This document shows, in pieces, positions 5,860 through 7,039 of a stretch of 7,039 bases of DNA. Made by a program: the position numbers and the translations under genes. Numbering within the stretch: the stretch's first letter is position 1; the number at the start of each line of letters is the position of its first letter. The notes under the pieces are model-generated. The model saw nothing but the letters and a program-made list of their open reading frames with translations. It made no database searches and was not told the DNA's origin. The stretch is from Candidatus Omnitrophota bacterium (lineage in GTDB: Bacteria; Omnitrophota; Gorgyraeia; Gygaellales; Profunditerraquicolaceae), in the NCBI GenBank assembly GCA_016931435.1, contig JAFGET010000166.1:1-7039 (forward strand), in the 5' to 3' direction.

Positions 5860-6603
5860 CTACCCCGTTACCATTCCGCCGTCTACTACTATAACCTGGC
5901 CGGTAACATATGCCGAATCTTCCGATGCTAGGAATAAACATACCCCTGCCACATCATTGCAGGTGCCGAACTTCCCCAAAGGAATAGCCTGCTTCATCTT
6001 TTCCTTGACCTCCTCAGGAAGCTTGGCGGTCATATCAGTCTGGATGAACCCGGGAGCTACCGCGTTTACGTTAATATTGCGCGATGCCAGCTCTTTTGCC
6101 GCTGTCTTTGTTAAAGCGATTACCCCGCCTTTAGAAGCGGAATAATTGGCCTGTCCGGGATTGCCTATCAAACCAATGATCGATGCGATATTTATGATCC
6201 TACCGCAACGCTGTTTCACCATTGCCTTTGAAACTGCTTTGATGCAATTAAAGGTGCCTTTTAAATTTACGCTAAGCACTAAATCCCAGTCACTTTCGCT
6301 CATGCGCAACAAAAGGCCGTCCCTGGTGACTCCTGCGTTGTTAACTAATATATCAACCTTTGCGAATTTGTCAAGAATTTTATTTATCCCATCTTCTACT
6401 TTAGAGAACGAAGTAACATCCAGCTCTAAGGCCATGGCCTTTCTTCCTAAGCCTTCGATCTCGGAAGCAGTAGATGTTGCCTTTTCTAAGTTGACGTCCG
6501 CGATAATAATATCTGCCCCTTCCCGGGCAAAAGATAAAGCGATCTCTCTTCCTATACCCTGAGCCGCCCCAGTGATCAAAGTTACCTTGTCTTTAAGCCT
6601 CAT
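5860..6603 (-). CDS. fabG: 3-oxoacyl-[acyl-carrier-protein] reductase
   Basis: This 247-aa short-chain dehydrogenase reduces 3-oxoacyl-ACP to 3-hydroxyacyl-ACP in fatty acid elongation. The nucleotide loop is TGAAQGIG (11-18), followed by NNAG (88-91). The catalytic residues are N113, S141, Y154 and K158 (YSASK). The C-terminus VDGGM is typical. D36 at the end of the second strand, and Gln rather than Arg in the glycine loop, are features usually linked to NADH rather than NADPH use; this is inferred. An upstream in-frame Met at 6636 would add 11 residues (basic, MRRKKMSRRSN), but the ATG at 6603 is chosen because GGAGGT lies 5 nt before it and MRLKDKVTLITG is the normal family start. It overlaps the fabD 3' end by 11 nt, suggesting translational coupling. 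Confidence 0.95.
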   Translation of the reverse strand: MRLKDKVTLITGAAQGIGREIALSFAREGADIIIADVNLEKATSTASEIEGLGRKAMALELDVTSFSKVEDGINKILDKFAKVDILVNNAGVTRDGLLLRMSESDWDLVLSVNLKGTFNCIKAVSKAMVKQRCGRIINIASIIGLIGNPGQANYSASKGGVIALTKTAAKELASRNINVNAVAPGFIQTDMTAKLPEEVKEKMKQAIPLGKFGTCNDVAGVCLFLASEDSAYVTGQVIVVDGGMVTG

Positions 6604-7039
6604 ATTTGACCTCCGCGACATCTTCTTTCTTCTCAATATTTTTAACTTCTACTTTTTCGTTAATACGGCGCATCAACCCCTTTAAAACTTTACCCGGGCC
6701 GAACTCAATAAAAATGTTTACGCCGCAAGATATGATGAACTTCATGGAATCTTCCCAGAGAACGCTTCTTGCTACCTGTTGCACCAGGTTATCCTTTATT
6801 TGTTCTATGCTCACAGCTTCTTGAGCCGTGACATTGCTGATTACCGGGATCCGGGGCTCATTTATTCTTACCCTGCTCAATTCCTGCTCTAATTTTAAAG
6901 ATGACCCCCGCATAAAAGAAGAATGGAAGGCCCCGCTTACTTCTAAAGCCACCGCGCGCCTTACGCCTAAATCCTTAGCTTCCTTTTCTGCCGCCTCTAT
7001 GCCTTCTTTACTGCCCGAGATCACGATCTGGCCCGGACA
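6593..7039 (-). CDS. fabD: Malonyl-CoA:ACP transacylase, C-terminal part (5' end outside window)
   Basis: The open frame runs into the right edge, giving 148 residues, about half of a FabD of roughly 310 aa. FabD moves malonyl from CoA to ACP, supplying the extender for FabF. The fragment opens with CPGQIVISGSKEG, the family's NxPGQ(V/I)VI(A/S)G motif. It then shows the catalytic His at fragment residue 39 (VSGAFHSSFM) and the C-terminal FIEFGPGKVLKGLMRR motif. The nucleophilic Ser (GHSLGE) lies beyond the edge. The GTG at 7024 is an internal Val codon, not a start, since the conserved motif continues upstream of it. The last 11 nt overlap fabG. The final 20 or so residues are lysine- and glutamate-rich and variable. 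Confidence 0.94.
   Translation of the reverse strand, partial: CPGQIVISGSKEGIEAAEKEAKDLGVRRAVALEVSGAFHSSFMRGSSLKLEQELSRVRINEPRIPVISNVTAQEAVSIEQIKDNLVQQVARSVLWEDSMKFIISCGVNIFIEFGPGKVLKGLMRRINEKVEVKNIEKKEDVAEVKYEA
6609..6614 (-). promoter_or_regulatory. Ribosome binding site that sets the fabG start
   Basis: GGAGGT on the minus strand lies 5 nt before the ATG at 6603-6601, inside the end of fabD. It decides between this ATG and the upstream in-frame ATGs (6636 and 6621), neither of which would yield a normal FabG N-terminus. Confidence 0.85.

Noticed and set aside
6604..6636. Longer FabG with 11 extra N-terminal residues
   Set aside because: The extension is basic and unlike any FabG start, it lies inside fabD, and the ATG at 6603 has GGAGGT at proper spacing.
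6593..7024. fabD-like protein starting at the GTG at 7024
   Set aside because: The conserved CPGQI motif lies just upstream in the same frame, so the gene simply continues past the window edge and the GTG codes for an internal Val.

Overview
The window is a densely packed, single-strand stretch of bacterial housekeeping genes. Every gene I can support lies on the minus strand, so transcription runs from the right edge (7039) to the left edge (1). In transcription order it holds: the 3' part of fabD, complete fabG, acpP and fabF (fatty acid elongation), complete leuC, leuD and leuB (leucine biosynthesis), complete asd (entry to the lysine/threonine/methionine branch of the aspartate pathway), and the first 12 codons of truA (tRNA pseudouridine synthase), cut by the left edge. 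All complete proteins have normal family lengths and intact catalytic residues. No frameshift, tRNA, rRNA, CRISPR array or transposase gene was seen.

The fab block follows the common fabD-fabG-acpP-fabF order. The leu block follows leuC-leuD-leuB-asd-truA, an order also known from gammaproteobacteria such as Pseudomonas, where fimV sits between asd and truA. Here asd and truA are 13 nt apart. The short archaeal-type LeuC (421 aa) and LeuD (163 aa), the unusual LeuB subtype, the moderate GC content and the AT-rich palindromic spacers suggest an uncultivated bacterial lineage, perhaps Omnitrophota or a PVC-related group. That placement is an inference from gene style and cannot be proved from this window.

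The coding part is ordinary; the unusual part is the spacers. Three of them carry inverted-repeat structures: a strong hairpin followed by two related stem-loops between acpP and fabF (5408-5539), a long imperfect palindrome filling the fabF-leuC gap (4046-4140), and a 12-bp inverted repeat with short repeated words between leuC and leuD (2693-2767). The genes directly downstream (fabF, leuC, leuD) have weak or no visible Shine-Dalgarno sequence, while fabG, acpP, leuB and asd have clear ones. One of the twin stem-loops resembles the right end of an IS200/IS605 (TnpB) element. I found no convincing new multi-gene system. The best leads are these structured spacers and a possible change of cofactor preference in LeuB.

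Functionally, FabD loads malonyl groups onto ACP, FabF condenses and FabG reduces, together giving part of the type II elongation cycle. LeuC/LeuD isomerise isopropylmalate and LeuB oxidises it on the way to leucine. Asd makes aspartate semialdehyde.
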